This document shows positions 61,756 through 64,000 of a stretch of 64,000 bases of DNA, one piece after another. Made by a program: the position numbers and the translations under genes. Position 1 is the stretch's first letter; each line of letters begins with the position of its first letter. The DNA is from Rhizopus arrhizus (taxonomy: Eukaryota; Mucoromycota; Mucoromycetes; Mucorales; Rhizopodaceae). The DNA lies in assembly GCA_024220505.1 (NCBI GenBank), contig JAKZZE010000017.1:868001-932000 (forward strand), given 5' to 3'. The notes below the pieces were generated by a model, which saw nothing but the letters and a program-made list of their open reading frames with translations, made no database searches and was not told the origin of the DNA.

Positions 61756-62039
61756 GTCAAAATAAGTTATACAGGAAAAAAAGGCGAGCAGGAAAAAAAT
61801 GAAGGGTTTGCAGTAGTTCGAGCTTCGACCAATAAAAATCTGTATTTTGACCAGAGTCACAAAAATAGTGGTTGTATTTTTCAGCAAATTTAAGATAAAA
61901 TGAAATATTTAGAAATCTGATAAAATGCTTTTACTATAACTGACAATGAGTCAGAGCTAAATCAATAATCGCTTAGGAAAATTGAGAAATTTGTAGACTA
62001 TTTTTTTTTTTCTGCGTGATTCACATTCCACAAACAATG

Positions 62040-62620
62040 AACACTGATTTCGAGATGAGCGAATCAAACCTTCAGCATGATGAAAAGCAGGCAATTGAGA
62101 TCTACATTAGTATGATGTCTATAATGAAGTTAATGAGAAACTGAGACACCCAATATCGAAGAAGATACATTCAGCTCTAAGAATGAAGAAGCTCGAGATG
62201 AAAAGAAATATATACAATCTAGTATAGAAGAGTTCGCAAAAAAGCTCGCCAGTAACAGTACCAATTTGAAGAAGAAGGCTACTAGGTACAGAAAATTCAT
62301 TAAAGCACAAACAATAGAATTTATTGAGCTGGTAACTGAAATAATCTCGGTAAAAGAAGCAGATTTACGTACTGGTATCGTTTCAAGAACGGCATATTGT
62401 TTTAGAAATCAATGGATGGAGAGGATCTTTTTTTGCAGAAAAGAAAAAGAAGGGATGTGTTGGCGGAACTCTTTCTGACTTGAAATATGAGCATACAACA
62501 TTCTTAATCAAGATCATTTATGAGTTTGCGACCACGTATATGAACAACTTGCATTTAAAGCATGTATTCAATATGCAATTCATATTTCATGCTGTATTTT
62601 TTTTTTTCCTATAATTATCT
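62040..62620 (+). pseudogene. Relic of the DNA-binding half of an IS630/Tc1-mariner-like transposase
   Basis: The plus strand gives TIEFIELVTEIISVKEADLRTGIVSRTAYCFRNQW, which has the helix-turn-helix spacing of the N-terminal domain of these transposases. After a frame change GGTLSDLKYEHTTFLIKIIYEFATTYMNN follows, resembling the conserved linker before the second helix-turn-helix. The catalytic part is absent. Stops and at least one frameshift show it is dead. It is a different segment from the relic at 7132-7878, so the two cannot be compared directly. Confidence 0.5.
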
Positions 62621-64000
62621 AGCTGACAGTTAATAGCTGCTAATAAGAGGATAGTAACCATGATGGAATTCAACAAATTTTTAAATTGTATTATAAATAT
62701 TTATTGGTTATTTATATAGCCAATTTATCTGCAACTTCTATAAAGGTCTATTTTTATGTCTAGACCTTACTGTGGAGCCCTATAGCCTCTTAAAGTTTAC
62801 TATTATCCCTAGATTATGCTTCAGAAAAGAGGGAGTTTACATTACTACTCTTTATTTACGTAACAAATACTATAATGAAAGTGAAAATTAACCAACTACA
62901 TACTAAAAGGATAATAATAACGTATATTTGCCTTCATATTCCAGTAAATTTGATAGAGCCAGACAAAACCTCTAGCTTGTATTCCATGTTGGATTTTATC
63001 AACAACGAATCTTCCAACCAAAACACATAAATAGGGTCATTGAGCTCAAACTGAAGGTTCTAGAATTTTAGGTTGATGAGTAAAAATTAAGGTCAGGCGA
63101 AAAAAATATGCATCGTATCAGCAGCATGCACAAAAAATACTTTAGCGCAGCGAAATGTTTCCATACTAGATGCACCGTCTTTGATATCTAGTTTTATTGA
63201 ATGAAAATTAAAGCTATAAAAAATTTAAGTATAACTCATAACGTTAATCGGCACACAATCAATAAAGTGCTATTAACATTACTCTAAAAACACCTAAAAG
63301 GTACATTACCATCTCATCATTACCTTCGGCCGCTGGAACATCTCTTATAGCTTTCTTATATTTCTTAATGTCGCTCTATGGCATGTATTACCAAATTAGA
63401 GACGATAAAATTTATTATGTATACCACAAACAGTGCTTACACTATCAATGAATTTGTTTATTTATGGAATGTATACTGTAGGGAGATGGAAACTTTTTTG
63501 CCCATGAATTTTTACCTTCCTTGCAGATTTTTTTTGCCCAACTTTGGATGGGAGGAAATTTCCCTACCATATCTAATCATCCCATGAGATTCGGAGCTAT
63601 AACAATAGATAATGTAAACTTTTTGAGCATTGCTTCCTAACGTAACAGAAGCATTTAAAAATAACCAAGTGTTTATCTGAACGGATGGAGCTCTTCATTA
63701 TTAGCGAGGAAATTTGACCTAGTCTTTCCCGACGCTAACAATCTATAAAAAGTCAAATATTAGTAACAGTTTAGTGGATTTCTACAGTTTCTCATACTTT
63801 ACATTTACTTCTTTCTTTCTTCTTTTTTATGGGAAATATATAGGATTTTCACTCTAAGTCTAGGTATCAAATTTTGCGCAAGCCTGTATTTTATACTATA
63901 AAATAAAATTGTGATATGCAAATTTCTAGCCAATTTTTTATATGATATCAATTGTAGCACGTTGTTATGACCAATGATAGTATTATTGAAAGTATTACCG
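62621..64000. other. AT-rich right edge, no supported gene
   Basis: No gene, RNA or clear repeat recognised. Short plus-strand frames (for example at 63378) lack motifs and splice partners. Confidence 0.4.

Noticed and set aside
1..64000. tRNA, rRNA or CRISPR features
   Set aside because: No T-loop plus acceptor-stem pattern, rRNA block or spaced direct-repeat array was found on either strand by reading; a tRNAscan run would settle tRNAs.

Overview
The window is nuclear DNA of a filamentous fungus of the Mucoromycota, most likely a Mucorales species (Rhizopus- or Mucor-like; the genus cannot be fixed from sequence alone). The evidence is: AT-rich DNA with long A/T homopolymers, many short introns (about 40-75 nt, mostly GTAAGN...YAG), a spore-coat CotH-type gene, a beta-1,3-glucan synthase, a vacuolar amino-acid transporter, and degenerate Fanzor (eukaryotic TnpB) and Tc1/mariner-type elements. 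All gene models below were spliced by eye by matching GT/AG sites, reading phase and family similarity. Exon ends are therefore predictions.

Layout. 1-5 kb: HAS1 RNA helicase and a coiled-coil/Ser-Pro-rich protein, both on the minus strand. 5-11 kb is an accessory island of broken genes: a nuclease-like relic, a frameshifted DDE transposase followed by evenly spaced subterminal repeats, and a 2.8-kb element (8130-10938) with about 133-bp imperfect terminal inverted repeats and flanking TA, which encloses a decayed Fanzor gene. 11-22 kb (plus strand): MCM-binding protein, a PAK/STE20-type kinase, a small beta-trefoil-like protein, a secreted CotH-family protein and a DUF1308 protein. 22-25.5 kb (minus): a very small CxxC protein and an AVT-like amino-acid transporter. 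25.5-30.1 kb has no supported gene. 30-33.2 kb: an uncharacterised seven-helix membrane protein converging on ERG25 (C-4 methylsterol oxidase), with unexplained coding-like exons upstream of ERG25. 34.6-35.8 kb: a second, independent Fanzor relic.

37-39.5 kb: a rhodanese plus tyrosine-phosphatase protein (Pyp1/Ptp2/3 type) converging on MDM34 (ERMES). 41.8-44 kb: an NmrA-like oxidoreductase and mitochondrial ribosomal protein uS8m. 44.4-50.4 kb: FKS-type beta-1,3-glucan synthase in six exons. 50.7-61.4 kb: an 11-exon, about 3370-residue homologue of SZT2, the scaffold of the KICSTOR regulator of TORC1. 61.5-64 kb is gene-poor and carries another transposase relic.

Most intact genes are housekeeping functions with no operon-like link (ribosome assembly, DNA replication, sterol and cell-wall synthesis, ER-mitochondria tethering, nutrient signalling). 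The most interesting items are the TIR-bounded Fanzor element with a candidate guide-RNA region, the second Fanzor relic, the SZT2 gene in a fungus, the divergent FKS drug hot-spots, and a 14-nt microexon in the seven-helix gene.
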